A stretch of 64,000 nucleotides of DNA from Reticulitermes speratus (GCA_021186555.1 JAJKFL010000008.1:16299936-16363935), one strand, 5' to 3'. Shown: positions 1 through 12,855, counted from the stretch's first letter. Numbers and translations are program-made. Notes: generated by a model not told the origin, from the sequence alone.

Positions 1-53
1 AAAAACATGTAGTGTGTTAAAATGACGAATTCTTTGTATCATTATAAAATTTC

Positions 54-70
54 ATATATATATATATATA
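54..70. repeat. (TA)n microsatellite
   Basis: Short uninterrupted run of alternating T and A. No gene adjoins it. Confidence 0.9.
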
Positions 71-506
71 CTTTTACATTTATGGGAAAAAATATGGCGA
101 AAGTTTTCGTTACTTACCCTTGATTCACTTAAAATTGATTTTTTTTCTTAATACTATTGTTCGTAGCGAAAGTTCCGTTACTTGCCCTTGTTGTGCTTAA
201 TATTTGCTTTTCTAAAATCGAATGGATGCCACAACATATACTTTGTCTTTATTTCGTCACCTGTTGGCAGCAGTGATCGCTGTTTTTATTTAAGCAGTGG
301 CTACGCCAGGGAAAACGGGCGAAAACACAGATCGTTTTGTGCGTTATAAAACCGCACATGGTCGGTAATAAACCGCTTCAAGAAAAGAGATGCAGCAGAC
401 ACTGAATGAGTCGTAAGTGGACTATTGGTTGGGGAGATTAACGGATAGATAAGGTTAATACTGTACTTTTATATCACGAAATTCGAACAATATTGGAATC
501 GTCTGA

Positions 507-514
507 AATTATTA

Positions 515-546
<32 letters not shown>

Positions 547-547
547 T
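507..547. repeat. (TTA)n microsatellite
   Basis: About thirteen near-perfect TTA/ATT units with one interruption near the left end. Simple-sequence DNA. Confidence 0.9.
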
Positions 548-583
548 TAGTTATTATACTTTACAATCCCTGCAAACCAGTCC

Positions 584-620
584 AACATGTTTCGATCCCA
601 GAAAGGGATCGCAACATGTT
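584..620. repeat. perfect-type hairpin (16-bp arms)
   Basis: The left arm 584-599 (AACATGTTTCGATCCC) and right arm 605-620 are reverse complements with one mismatch, separated by a 5-base loop. The arm contains ACATGTTTCG, the core shared with the family E fold-back repeats at 27.9, 36.5 and 44.4 kb, so it may be a minimal member of that family. A structured RNA or a binding site is possible but nothing else supports it. Confidence 0.6.
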
Positions 621-1784
621 ATAATAAGAGTGCATTTGTTGGTTGAGTGTTTTGCGTCGCAAATTAATTTCGATTTTATGTTTTTACATGCATAAAATTG
701 TTTTAGATATTTGGTAATGTTCAAACACGTGTAGCTTAGTGAAGCAACTTACAGTGAACATTTCGTTAAAGGATATTTTTGAACGCCGATTTTGTATTTG
801 AATTTGAAGAGAGGTTTTTCTTGGATAGTGGTAGATTTGAACATCCACGTTCTGGTAATCTACGCCTGACTGCGCTTCCTTTCTTCAGAAACCTTATTCT
901 ATACCAAAGTATTTAATTAAAGTGAGACCTTCTTAAGCTGCCTGATCCCTTATGGCACGATACGTCCTTTAGAGAGAGAACGAATGGGGAACGTCGCGTC
1001 TGATTTCCGTTGTTTGGGAGGGCAGTATCCTCAATATTGTGTTTGTAGCAGGAGGGCTGAAGTTGTGCGTTTTACATGGCTGCCACCGTACTGTGCGCTG
1101 AAAATCCATTCCCTTTTTTGTTTCTCTCTCTCTCTGTCCTTGTGGTGAAGCTTTTTAGCTGTATATATTGCTTTGTCCCCAGTACTTGAAGAACCATCCA
1201 AAATATTTAATTTTTATTATGAATAATTATAAAATGAGAAAACATTGTAAATTTTCTAAGAACCTTTCTCTTCAATGCGAACTTTTTGCCCAAAAAACAA
1301 ACCCCTGACTTTTCGTTAGTTTCACAGTTGAATGAATTTTATTCACTGCCTGATTGTAGCTATGGTTCGAATGATTTATCGGTCAGACATATTTAGGATT
1401 TATTTCTGTTGCGCACTACACGTTTGTTGAGACCTTAAACGACTGCGGTCTCATTGCTCCTCGTAACCGCTAACATGACCGTTATGAACTAAAGAGGATT
1501 ACGCTTAATTGCTGTACTCTAAATCCTGTTGCCACAGTCGACCCTTCCGTCTTTCCTTCGCACTCCCAGTGTCTCTCGGCCCCATGTTTTAAATACCTGG
1601 GTCTTCTTCCCTGTTTTATATTTCCTCATTCTCTTGTAGATTCTTTGGACACTCTTCGATTTCACTGGCAATATTTCAGGCTTGAAAATATCATTTGATG
1701 ACCGTATTTATTTAGTGATCTGGTCTTATAGTACTCAGAAAAGGTCTTAAAAACTTGCGCGGTATAAGTTTCTAATAGCGGTGT

Positions 1785-1850
1785 TGCTGTAGATGCAGGT
1801 CTTCTGGGATGTCACGTTGTGTCATTGGAGTCAGAGTTCCGGGAGAATAA
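1785..1850 (+). repeat. family C repeat, single arm
   Basis: Contains TCTTCTGGGATGTCACG followed by TGTCATTGGAGTC. This matches the start of the arm found at 7.9, 26.8 and 38.85 kb (consensus like TTCTGGGATGTGACGCC). The TTTCGGAGGAACGT part seen in other copies is not obvious here. A minus-strand frame over it (1772-1960) is an artefact of the repeat. Confidence 0.5.
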
Positions 1851-4800
1851 AAGAGTCCTAGCGCCTTATTCTTCATTTTCAGGTAGCAAAAAAGGGAATA
1901 TTTCTTCTTCGACTCATTGGACATGCAGGGGGCTTGAATAATTGGTCGTAGAAACCTCACTTGTGTTGATTCGAGTGGTGCACTCCCTCTCTTCTTGAAT
2001 GATCAGTTATCACTACTGTAGCGTGCAATAAAACCGTTACATAGCGCCACTGTTTGTGCCGTAATTTGTGGAGGCCTATTTAGGATGGTAGTATATCGAG
2101 GGTGGCAATATACCTAAATTCTTTATAATAGGGAAGTTTTGTTCACGGACTTTAGGTTGGCGCCATATCGAGGGTTGACTCTAGTGTATTTTGGGTGATG
2201 TTTCACGTTAAATTTTTGGTAATATTTGTTCACAGAAATTTTTCTTTTAAAAGTTGTCTTTGTTTTATTATAAAATTGTAGTTTTATGTTCTTACCCCGT
2301 ATGTTGGCTGAGATCAAATATCCCAGATAATTTGTTTCTGATAGCCTACATATTATCTAATTGCATCTTTGTCCACATGTTCTATAATTGTAATGTTCAG
2401 CACAATTTTCACATTTATGACATTGTCTTATTTCTTTTGATGATGGTTTCGCTTTGTATTTGTTCGGCACTATGTTTATCCGGTATACTAAAATTTGCAG
2501 TTAATCCTCTAATTCAGCTATTCGGTTCTGATGAAGAATGTTATAAGTTAAAACGTTAGGCTTATTTGCTACTAAAATGGTATGAAAAATATTGATAGAA
2601 CGTTTTTTATGTGCATGCCACGAGAAGGCGCAGAGTTAATATAGGCGGGACGGGAAGGTAATTGCGCACATGCGCACTGCGTTGTTACTGAACACACTTC
2701 CTGTCTCGCAGATATTATTCATGCCTGATTTCTTTCCACTGTAATGCAGGAAAGTGGGCTGATAGTTTCAGGATACAGCGTGGTGTGAAATTCCTCCCGT
2801 CCCACCAATGCAGCTTTGACCATTTCGCGTGACGTGCCCGTAGCAGTCATCCTGCGGGTTTATCTGCGTTGTTGTAGTACAGGTATTGCACCTGTTAACA
2901 AAACTCATATGTACCAACAAACGACGTAACATTCAGAAGGTGCTTCTGGTGTCTGAGTATCACCAACAGCTATAATTACTCGTCTGTTGAAAAGGAATTG
3001 CGAAGCCTGTACTCGTATAGAATTCTACATAGTTAATCCTCGTTGTCGCTTCTAAAGCAGAAATCCCCATCTGTTTTAGTAGTCCATCGGGCCGTGCCTT
3101 CTTCATTGTTAAGTCAACGAATTGTTTTCTCCTTATAAATTATGCACCCGGTACAGTGACAGAGGATGACAATTAATTTCCTATCCGCTTCAGCTTAATT
3201 AGTGAACGGTTCTGGAATACAGAGGGCTCTGACAGCGACCAGTTGTCTTCTTGAATATCAAAGTCCTGCCTCGCCCAGTACAATGGCATTGTACTGGCAG
3301 TATAGGCCTATAGAATTCAAAGACTGGATTTTGAACTCTGTCACCGCTGAAGCACAAACCTGCAGTCACTTTAAGGGGAAATGTTTAGTCGTTTGGAAAT
3401 TTCCTATTCACTTATCACTACTCGCACTGTCTAACCAATATATATCCAGATATGTTTAAAATATGTTTTGGGCTTCAATTGACAATTCGTAGCGCATGTT
3501 GCAAGTCTGTAATTTAATTACATTTCGTCCATGTTTTTAGTAAACACTCAAAAAGTGCTGAATGTCTTGCGTATATCTTATATACTTTCATGGACTGTTA
3601 TGTGGATTAACTTGTTAGTTCACGGGATATTTCATTGTGCTCTATCATCTGCAAGGCTTATTACAGGTTTCAGCAGGACTGTTTACGTATGCGTATTTAT
3701 ATTGCCTGTTTAATTTTCGAAAACGATAAAAAACGAACTTAATACAGGAAAGTTAGGCACTGATTTTTACTATTAATAACAAATTTGGGTCACGGTTGCC
3801 AGCATAGATAAAAATACATTTTCAAACCATTGAAGCTAGGCTTTGATATTCCGCAGTTAATAAAAAACTTTACAGAAGTTTTGGGTTTCAGTTTCGTTCA
3901 GTGAAACACCTCACTATGCTTCAGTTTCACCGTTGTATGTGTTCGTAAGCGTACCGTGACATCAGTCACTGTCTGTGCAGGTAACTGCCGTGTAATGTAA
4001 TTTCAATTACATAAGACGCGAGAAGAAGCAGAGTAAAAGTGGAGATGCGTATTACGACTGCATTAAGGTATTAACACATTCTGTTGCTTTTATTAAATAA
4101 ATAAGTGTATTTCGAAGTGGGCGTAGTAGAGGGAATGCCTAATTTTAAGCAGGTGAGCCTTGCAACGGAAATACGTTTTAACAATGTTCTACTTTAGTTC
4201 AGTGCTTGTGTGCAATAGTTTTTGTCTGTTGTAATCATACATTTAATATACAAGTTACTTATTGTTTTCGGGCTGGAAACGCCAGGAACATGCAGTGTTG
4301 GCCACAGCGTTACTTAACTAAGAGCTTCGTCTTTTTTCCTACACTACTTTTAAACATATTTTGTTCCTATGCTTTTTAGATATGCAGTTCGGGTGAGACT
4401 TAATATCCACAAGAGGAATATTAATTTTTTGTGGTTTATTGTTCTTGCCAGGGGAAAAGCCTTTAATTATGTTATGGTGTTGTGGATATTTATATAAAAA
4501 AAGTTTATTTCAATAATATGTATAGATTATTTTGTGTTTATCTGGGATCAGAGTCCGTTAATTTACTCTATTTAGTAACATGAAGTAACACTGTTATAAT
4601 CTCCATCTGCTTTGAAATATTTGGTGTAGTTTAAAAGAGGTACTCTAAAACATTTATTAGAAATTTTAATTAACTGAAATCTGTCATGCACACCCGAACG
4701 TACAATTCAACTTTTATCATTAAAATTTTCAGGTTCAGAAAATGTTATTCGCCTTTTTATTGACATTATCTGTCACTCCACGATAACACGTTTCTTTTAC

Positions 4801-5621
4801 TCACGGGAAAATATTTAAAGATAAACTGCCAGTCTTGCTCTGGCCTGAGGTGAAGTCTTTATGTCTTCACTTTCATGATATTGTTCAATATTAAGTCAAG
4901 GAGAAAAGCGGTTGCTGTTTCGCCATCCATTCTTCTGTCAGCTGTTATTGTTTTGAGCTTTTCAAAATAGTATTGTAATGTAGTTTCCCTTTCTTAGGTC
5001 GTGTTTACTGGCAGCCAGTTAATTCGTATGTAACACACTTTTTTTCTTTACGGTATTCCCTATCCCCTACTTTAGCAAACAGAACGTATGTGGTGTATAT
5101 TATTTTGTTATGTTGTACGATTTTGCTTTGAAATACGTAACAGACATGTACGTGAATGATGTGTAAAGTTACAGAATTATTGCTAGAATTTTAGATCGGC
5201 ATTATAAATTAATGCTTCATATACTGGAAATGTAAATGCAGTATAATTTTAGACAGTGTTTGTATAAAAAATTTGTCGTGAAATTCTAATATGTCCTTAA
5301 AAGTGTAACTCGCTGACATTCATGCACTATTAAGTAATTTTACTCATAAAGAGGTCAGTTATGCAGCACAAGGTAATATAAATAATTCGGCACCCATATT
5401 TTTTGGCAGAAATTGTCTCGCATTTTAATATTTTTGCTAAATTTGTTTCATAATTAATGAACCTAGGGTTAGGCGATTAATATGCCGTCTGTGTCTGCGG
5501 ATGTGTGTGTGTGTGTGTGTCCACTAAGCTTTTGAAGTTTACCGATTTTCTCATCACTTCGTATAAACATTGCATGTGTTGCCTTACGTTTAGACTTTTT
5601 GCATTCAGTAATAACATGATG
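1851..5621. other. unassigned AT-rich DNA
   Basis: No recognisable gene. Frames at 2254-2559 (101 codons, hydrophobic), 3202-3459 and 3531-3713 have no motif I recognise and no supporting splice or promoter context. A CpG-containing patch near 2640-2850 includes a TGCGCACATGCGCA-like palindrome, resembling an NRF-1 site, which alone does not make a promoter. Confidence 0.5.
5500..5520. repeat. (TG)n microsatellite
   Basis: Ten TG dinucleotides in a row, about 100 bases upstream of the truncated SINE1 copy. Confidence 0.9.
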
Positions 5622-5822
5622 GGCGGGATCGAATCCCGCCGCGGGCATGGATGTCTGTCTCTTTTGAGTGATGTGTGTTGTCAGGTAGAGGTCTCTGCGT
5701 CGGGCTGATCACTCATCCAGAGGAGTCCTACCGAGTATGGTGTGTCTAGCTGAGTGTGATCGTGAATCCTCGATAATGAGACGACCCTGGCCCACTAGGG
5801 GCTGTTGCGCCACAAGAAAAAG
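5622..5822 (+). repeat. SINE1 copy A, 5'-truncated
   Basis: tRNA-derived short interspersed element. This copy starts at the B box (GGGATCGAATCCCGCC) and lacks the A box and the 5' half of the tRNA-like head. The body follows as in the other copies: CATGGATGTCTGTCTCTT, TCAGGTAGAGGTCTCTGCG, GAGGAGTCCTACCGAG, then GGCCCACTAGGGGCTGTTGC and an A-rich tail. Without the A box it should not be transcribed by RNA polymerase III. Confidence 0.85.
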
Positions 5823-7259
5823 TAATATGATAGACGTGCGAAATTTTGAAGTGGAATCGACACTAGCGAGAAGTAAGATAGATTCTTGTAGTTGTGTATT
5901 GTAACAGTTCGTGATAAGATATAAAATACTTATGAAGATACTATTCTAGAATATAGAATAACAAAATGGCTACAGAGCGAAAATTTTCATTAGATTTCAG
6001 TTTGATTGCGATAACTAATTAAAATTGGTTTTGGGTAGGTTAAATTTGGTACCGTGATATAGCATAAAGTTGTCTACATATTATATACAAAACACATCTT
6101 TTAAGCCTACAAACACAGATTGATCTGTGTTTTTTTTAGTGAATGCAGTTTTTACTTTTCAATCGTGACGCTAAACCAGAATGTCTCTATATTACTATTG
6201 GTAAAGCTGAATACTAAATAGACTGAGAGGTGTAAAGAAAAAAAATAATAAAAATATTTAGTCTCGGAATTTACAACATGAAAACTTAAGATGAGTAATA
6301 ATTGTGTCTTGACAAAGTGTTTCTATTTTCGTAAATACATACGAGCTTGAAATCGTTAAACACACCCTCCAGCCATGTGAATAATTGGAAAGAACTAGCA
6401 CTGAATAGGAAAGGCTTGGAAATACCTTTTTGGGAAAGCCAAAACCCACAAAGGCGTTAAACTAATGGAAGAAGAAAAAGACATACAAACTGGTTCGTTG
6501 CAATGTCTGAGATAAAGACTTCCTTGATAAATTTCTAAAGTAGCATTTGTAATTGAGTGATAATTTATTTGCCTATCGATTTCGTACGACTGTGCAGTGC
6601 CTCTAAAACTTTTCAACACATGTTGTAACAACAGAAGTTACAGTTATTACGTCAGTATTATTTTACGCTTCTCGGGCTGGTGTGAGCACGGCAATGAACT
6701 TTTGGGTTTAATAAAGCATGGGGAACTTTCTTCATTAATTGCAGTTCCGAAGAGGTCCCTTCTCCACGGAATTAATTCGTTAGTCCATTAGCAACAAACG
6801 ACCCTTCAGCCATGTTCAATATGTTACAAATGTTGGCAGGTCTAACCAAGCTTTTCAAAGTAACCCATTTTTTGTCATTGAATAACTTATAATATTATTT
6901 TACGATCCCTTGTTTTCCTTTTAATGACTTCAGAACTGTGCCCCACGCATCATGTATTTATTGGTTTCTTTATACCTTGTAAGACCCTATCAATATCTCA
7001 CATCCTATGGCGTTGAATTGCGTGAAGACAAATAAATGATGGATTAGTATGTTCGTGGAAGGAAGCTATCCTGGCCCATTGGTAGTTCTATCGGGAAATT
7101 TTCTGTAGCAACGGAGTAAAAGTCGGTAATTCTACCTGATATGAACGGACACTTTCCCAATACAAGTATGAAGCGCTATTGCTTGAGATTACTTGCTTAG
7201 TTTCATGGTTTGCCAGAACTTTTGTCCTTAAATACTACATTTGCGTGCCACAACCTAGG
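5823..7259. other. unassigned DNA with a possible repeat near 6677-6720
   Basis: No gene recognised. The plus-strand frame at 6597-6791 contains SGWCEHGNELLGLIKH. It vaguely resembles a G.CEGGNEPPGSLKA string I recall from spurious predictions over an abundant insect repeat. The match is partial and only suggests old repeat DNA. Confidence 0.35.
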
Positions 7260-7440
7260 AGATAATATAAGTCTTCTGAGTTTCACGGCGGGTGTTGCCC
7301 AAACGATAGCCTCCTGAGTCATTAAACCGTGTAGGATAATAAGTCTGCTCCGACCTTTCGGAGGAACGTGCTGTCTCCATCTTCAGGGTGACAATTTGAT
7401 TCATGTGGCTAATCATCATCGAGTCGTCAACGGCGTAATA
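7260..7440 (+). repeat. family C repeat
   Basis: Carries the diagnostic core CTTTCGGAGGAACGTGCTG followed by CCATCTTCAGGGTGAC. The same core appears at 20.1, 35.0 and 38.9 kb. To its left, AAGTCTTCTGAGTTTCACGG matches the arm start. This looks like the longest single-arm copy. The minus-strand frame across it (7255-7446) is a by-product. Confidence 0.55.
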
Positions 7441-7608
7441 ACACAAAAACTGTCATTTGAGATGGGAGGTATTGTTTAAAATAAATTTGGCTGTTTTTTC
7501 TCGTAACAAGACCGTGTCATGAATAGCTGTGTTAGCGCTAACACAAAGTTACACAGACCACGACCCAGCTACAAGTAACAAAAAACCGCTGCCAACACTA
7601 TAAAGCGA

Positions 7609-7821
7609 TTGTTTCAAATTGCCGCAACCCGCAGCATACAGCTGCAGGATGGGTTGCCGCGTTGTGGTAAAGGCTCAACACCTCGGCTCCAAAATTGTAA
7701 GTCACATTCTGCAACAGTGACATATGTCTGCCCAGAGTGCAGTAATAGCAAGCCTATAATCTACCGCAAAACAGCCGAGGCTGAAATTTGCTTTGATATT
7801 ATTAGTGCTGTGAACATTTAG
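7609..7821 (+). pseudogene. possible zinc-ribbon fragment, unassigned
   Basis: A 70-codon frame with four cysteines, spaced as RCGKG, QNCKS and VCPECSNSKP. Cysteine-rich tails of this general kind occur at the C-terminus of piggyBac-type transposases and in many host zinc-binding proteins. The spacing here does not fit a family I can name. It has no neighbouring exon. It could be chance, so the call is weak. Confidence 0.15.
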
Positions 7822-7894
7822 TTTGAACTTATAACAAAATAACCTACAGTTATCAGTTAATACTAATAATTCATTTATGTATTATTGACTGCTG

Positions 7895-7985
7895 TGTTCT
7901 GAAGTGTGACGCCATGTATTATGGTAGATAAGTGCCGACGTTTCGGATCTTACTTCCTTCCTTCTCAGGTTAGTATATTAAGCAG
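7895..7985 (+). repeat. family C repeat, single arm
   Basis: Reads TGTTCTGAAGTGTGACGCCA, then GGTAGATAAGTGCCGACGTTTCGG, then a TTCCTTCTCAGG block. This is the same order as the arms at 26.8 and 38.85 kb. Confidence 0.6.
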
Positions 7986-9599
7986 CACATGAAAATCAAG
8001 CAGTAGTATAACGAATTAAATACTTGCACTGTAGCACAACTTACGGTACGAGCACTTTCTCCTTATCGTGCTGAGTTTGTGGTCTTTCACGAACAATACC
8101 CATTCACCGATATCGAATCTACATGATAAAGCAACATCAAAGAAAGCAAGGTCCAAACGGGTAAACATGACTAAGATAGTGAATATGGTATGAAATGGAG
8201 ATAATATGTTCATGTTCTTGTGATCTGAACATCAAACCTTTGGTTCTGTCCTTTTTTAAAGGTAAATGTGTCTACTTGATACTGCTGAACCCAAACAAAA
8301 GGTTTTATTGTACGCATTGTTTCCTCTGCATAATTTCATTGCAAGGTTTTGTTAAATGTCAGTAGTGTCTTCCACTAAATCCACCACAAGATTTAATATC
8401 GACCGTGTGCTTTAATAATTACTACCCACCAGTGTCAGTCCCTTTAAAATCCCAAAGTGAAAAATTTCGCAGTTTTCATATCTAGCTACGGTATGCACAT
8501 ATATTTCTTATTAAACATCTGAGATAATGAGGCGTACTATGAAATCACAGTTTCACTGAATGTGCAATATGAACTAGAAAATTCAACTTATCAATAGCTT
8601 GGTAGCACAAGTGGTATTGCTGCCTACAGCTTAACTGCAAATTTCGAGGCTGCACTAAGAATCTAAACACAAGTAGGCCTACCTCGCTATTTCTTTTTGA
8701 TTAATGACATTGTCTCCTGCAATCACTGTCATTAGACGTGCATATCCTCAAATAAGAATGACTTGCTATCGTGGGCATAATTTCAACTCTTAAATTTATT
8801 GCTTCAATAAAATATTTGGTGCTATCTCGAAGTGAATTCCATCGACATTTTGAAGTACAAATGACGACTCGTGTAAACTCTTAGTTCAACACGCTCAGTG
8901 TGGTTGGTATTTGGCACATTATGCGGTACGTGACCCTGAGGTCCTGGAAGAAGCCACGAAATACAATTGCGAACTTCCGCGTTGGATTCACGAATTTACC
9001 ATTTGAGATAAGAAAACGTAGACCTACAGCGCTGGCGTTGATGTTATCTGTGAAGAACAATGTTGTTAGGCCACTTATTCCCTAAACTGCTCGTAAAATA
9101 TTAATTTCTAACCTGTAATTAGGCTAATATATTACAAAGGCGGAAGAGAATTTCTGGGGCCTGAGTTAAAATGAACTGTAGGGAGGACTGACGAATTGCT
9201 TGGTGATTTTTAGTTGTAAGTCGCGAAGGCTTTGTGGTACACGAAATTGCTGTACATTAATAATGTTCATGTTTTTGTACGACGTATGGCACATAATTGC
9301 TAAATTGTGTGTCTAATTTTGTATTGACAACGTAACTGGATATTCTGCTGTAAGAACATATAATCTGATATAGGAATAAAGGACTACTTGTTTGAAGACA
9401 GTGACTTGTACTGTTTGTTAGCTTATAAATGCATTAATGAAATGAAAGTATATAAGTATGATATAAATTCTTTTGCGGATTATCCCACACGTTAAGTGGA
9501 TCATAAACGTCACTATGTTGGTCATGGAAATTCCCTACATTTTAGGGAATCCGAAATTTTATTATCATTATTTTACAAGATACTGTTCATTGAAGCCTA
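7986..9599. other. unassigned AT-rich DNA
   Basis: Nothing recognised. The small frame at 8900-9085 has no family motif. Confidence 0.5.
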
Positions 9600-9790
9600 T
9601 TCTGAGCCGGCTGAATACAGTTCACAATCCTCACTCCAAATTTATTTCAGATTTATCGTATCTCCTCAAATCATCTACATCTAGGCCTCACAAGCTGTAT
9701 CTTGCCTTCAGATTTTCTACCTTCCGCTCACTTCCTATCTCATACTCCTTGATTGATTCGCCGCAATATTCTTTGGTCAATAGCACTAAT
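9600..9790 (-). mobile_element. LINE 3' fragment (non-LTR retrotransposon), decayed
   Basis: The plus strand reads CTGAGCCGGCTGAATACAGT, then a TCTACATCTAGGCCTCACAAG block. This is the antisense of the C-terminal coding part of a non-LTR element whose protein ends in a GRPRRRWEDN...DWIxLAQDRxxW pattern. The same CTGAGCC..xT.AA.CCAGT landmark recurs at 40.25, 48.83 and 58.17 kb. The plus-strand 119-codon frame here (9473-9832) is the antisense shadow. No RT catalytic domain remains. Confidence 0.55.
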
Positions 9791-10859
9791 TTTGTAATAT
9801 TCGTTATATTTATGGTACCTCCTCACTGTTAGGTCCTCTGACTTATATTTCCTGGGAATTAAGTGCATGTTATTTTCTTGTCCCAAACTATTGTTCAGGA
9901 AATTCCTATATAATCTTTCATGCTTCTCCTAATTCGATCTTCTCGTAAGAATAAGCAAGTAGCATGTTTTGTGGATAATCGTCTTATAAATTTTTTCGTA
10001 CAATGTAATCCATTTTAATTTCTTCGATGTAGTTTGAAAATAATCATAAAATATTTCATTCTGCAGAAGCAGTGTGTCCAGTACTGTCCTATTGTACAGA
10101 AACCGCCGTGTCCAGTACTTTTTGTAGTGTAGAAGCAGTTTATGTTCAGTGCGGTTGTTTTGCTTGGGAGTGTTCAATTCGCAAATAAATTACTTTATAT
10201 TTGCACGCCGATAAATAGTAGAATGTAGTTTCAACAAAAATGTATTTGTAAATTTGCTATCATAAATTTCATTAGATAGTAAAATTTATATTAACAAAGA
10301 TACCGATGAAGAGTGGGCGCTTTGTTTAATGTTCAATAAATACATGAGGGACTGCGTATTACGGCTTGGGATATTTGGTGTATAATGTTGTCGACAGTGA
10401 TAAGTTAGCTGTGCTGTTAGTTGTTGATCCTTATGCACACAACTGACTTAATCCAGACTAATTATTGGTTCCGTTATCGCTAACAAGCCTAGCTAACACG
10501 CTTACACTGCACAGAGCGACATACTTTTATCCCCTTCCACCGCACATAATAAGCAGAGATATTTGCCAAGTCTCCTTTGGAGTACTGGAACCCTTGCTTT
10601 AGTTTACCTAATTATAAGGATTTGCTACAAATATTGCTCCTTCATAATATACTGCTATGGTAAACATACTTCCTTTCTGAAGTCTATAGCATCAGACCTA
10701 TTTTGGAACACGCAAACCTGCCGTTGGAATCTGTGTAACTTACTGAGAACTTGAAATGTGGGAAAGATTTTCTTCTCACACAAAACACGCGTCACAGAGA
10801 GTTATAGTGAAGTTATGCTTCGTTTTATTGAATAACATCTAAAGCAATCCATACATAGA
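9791..10859. other. unassigned AT-rich DNA
   Basis: No gene recognised. A short imperfect duplication containing GTGTCCAGTACT lies near 10070-10120. Confidence 0.45.
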
Positions 10860-11135
10860 GGGAAAGCAGACAGGAAAACCCTACATGCAATATAACGAAA
10901 GAAGGCTAGCTGGATGGATCACTCTTGCATTGGAACTGCTATCTAAAACACGTTATTGAAGGAGAGATAGAAGGGACGAGAGGACGAGGAAGAAGGCAAA
11001 AGCAACTATTGAATAACCTTAAGGAGAAGTCGGGATACTGGAATTTGAAAGAGGAAGTACTAGATCGCTGTCGCTGGAAAAGTCGCTTTGGAAGAGCTAT
11101 GGACCTGTCTCACGACTGACTGCGCAATGGCAACA
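10860..11135 (+). mobile_element. LINE ORF2 C-terminal fragment
   Basis: A 64-codon frame (10925-11119) encodes the last part of a non-LTR retrotransposon polyprotein. Visible pieces are VIEGEIEGTRGRGRRQKQLL, then NLKEEVLDRCRWKSRFGRAM just before the stop. In related insect elements this basic stretch follows the RT and thumb regions. Upstream, AGGCTAGCTGGATGGATC fits the preceding W(I/A)GH segment with shifts. The element is 5'-truncated and has no RT or endonuclease domain. The minus-strand relative at 18.8-19.0 kb confirms that it is a repeat family. Confidence 0.7.
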
Positions 11136-12745
11136 TGTAGTCGGCATGAATTTTGTGTAATTAATGGTGCAATGTCGAGTAGAGTTTTCTTAAAATTTTA
11201 TCATTCTCGGAATTAATAGCATGAGGAACATACTGTAGATTTTGACCTTATACTGTACACGTACAACAGGTTGCAAGTGTCAACGTTTAATAGTGGAACA
11301 CTGTAGTATTATGATAGATTGAAATAAAACTGTGATGTATTCCACATGTTGGAGTCTTATGTGTACCATACAGAGAGCACCAATCTCTAGCTCCTGCATA
11401 ATGTAGGCAAGAACCGCATTGACTCGTATTTTAATAAAAATTATTTACAATGCAAATTTTCTGAAATGAGTTTAATTTTCGTGGTTATTTTAATTGTGTG
11501 ACTATCTTGGCTTTGCTGATGAAAGTACCTATTCTTCATCCAGATGTTCGTAATATGAATTGCACCTTACTAAAAAAAATTTGCATATGATGATTTGTCA
11601 CAAAGTACAACAGCTTTACCGAGACGTTATTTCCTTTAAAAATGCCATACTTCTTATGTTAAAAGCGTAAATTAAATTTTACATACGTCCATAAGAAAAG
11701 TGCGGCCTCCCTGCAAAGATTGGCACGAAACAAATGAATGCTTTAACAGAAGTGTATGTAGATCTCTTGTAACGAATTTTACCCAAATCCGAAAATAAAT
11801 GTGGACAGTGTGGGAAACAATTTTCGTCCCTACGTAAAGTATGGTTTTCAATGCACTGGTTTCCACCAAATTCGCAATTATTTATTACATTTCTGTGGAC
11901 ATATCGGGTACCGAATTTTGTCCAGATCTCAGGAAAGAATGTAGAAGGAGCGGTTAAAATTTCAATTACTGTGTCAACTAAAGTATAATATTCACTGCAC
12001 CCTTGTTAAGGTAACTCAACATTACTGAATTAAATTATGTGAAAATTATGCGTACCGGATTCTATTTAACTCGATCAATGTGTATGTGGGATTAGGGCAG
12101 GTATACCTTTACTCTTGTAAGTAAAGTGTGGCTGTAACTGCGTAATTTTTGCGAGAAAGTCACACCTGCTATATAACTTTTTTTTATTGACGTTCTGCAC
12201 CAATTTTCATGAAAATCCGTCAAACCGTTTCGTTGCTGATACAATGCAATCACTGTATTTTCAGATTCTTATTCTGAAAATTTGGTACAATCGCATCTGT
12301 GTTCAAAAATACTGTTCAAAAATATATATTAATGAGCTGATAAAATATGCATGGGACTTTCTCATAATATTAATTACAGAAGTGTTATAAATAAATTATG
12401 CAATAATTATCTTTTTATGCCAATCACGAATTGCCATATAAACGAAGTGCATAGTAAGGCGTTATTTCTCAGAAAAACAGTCTTATTTATTTAGTAAACT
12501 CCTTAAGAGGTTTACAAATTAACACAATTCTACCTGCGCCACCTTAATTTAGTACAACTTTGCCTAACACATTCCTCTGACGTGTCATGTCTTACCCTCC
12601 TACCTTTGCCTGTATTTCTCTTTAGGTCCTGTTTCAAGCTTTCATCTGTCACATGCGTGCTACATATTTTACCAGTTTTATATTTATGGATTTAATAACA
12701 ATACTGAACGTATGATGAAAATGTGAGCTCTAAATTCTTCATTAT
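11136..12745. other. unassigned AT-rich DNA
   Basis: No gene or clear repeat seen. Frames at 11672-11869 and 12187-12390 have no recognisable motif. Confidence 0.5.
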
Positions 12746-12855
12746 TTAACCCTCTAAAATTTAGTGGTTACTATATGTACCGCAATATTTTGTATTATGC
12801 TCATAAACTATTTGCATTCTGTATTTATATGTTTCGCATTATGCCCACAATAAAC
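12746..12855 (+). repeat. family D repeat (TTAACCCT-ended)
   Basis: Begins TTAACCCTCTAAAATTTAG, then GTGGTTACTATATGTACCGC, and ends near CCCACAATAAACAGC. Related ends occur at 31.9 kb, 52.7 kb and 60.4 kb. The TTAACCCT start and the TTAA flanks at 31.7-31.9 kb recall piggyBac-type termini, so this may be a MITE of that superfamily. Confidence 0.5.

Larger units (their letters stand above)
71..1784. other. unassigned AT-rich DNA
   Basis: No convincing gene. It holds a TTA microsatellite near 507-547 and a 16-bp-arm hairpin at 584-620, listed separately. The short frames are not better than chance for this base composition. Confidence 0.6.

Noticed and set aside
2254-2559. 101-codon hydrophobic frame that could be a small membrane protein
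   Set aside because: T-rich composition gives hydrophobic translations by default; an opposed frame overlaps its start and there is no supporting context.
2640-2850. CpG-containing promoter with an NRF-1-like palindrome
   Set aside because: Only one motif-like match; no TATA/initiator arrangement and no downstream exon I can recognise.
5464-5475. TAGGGTTAGG as telomeric repeat
   Set aside because: A single occurrence; no array of the insect TTAGG unit.
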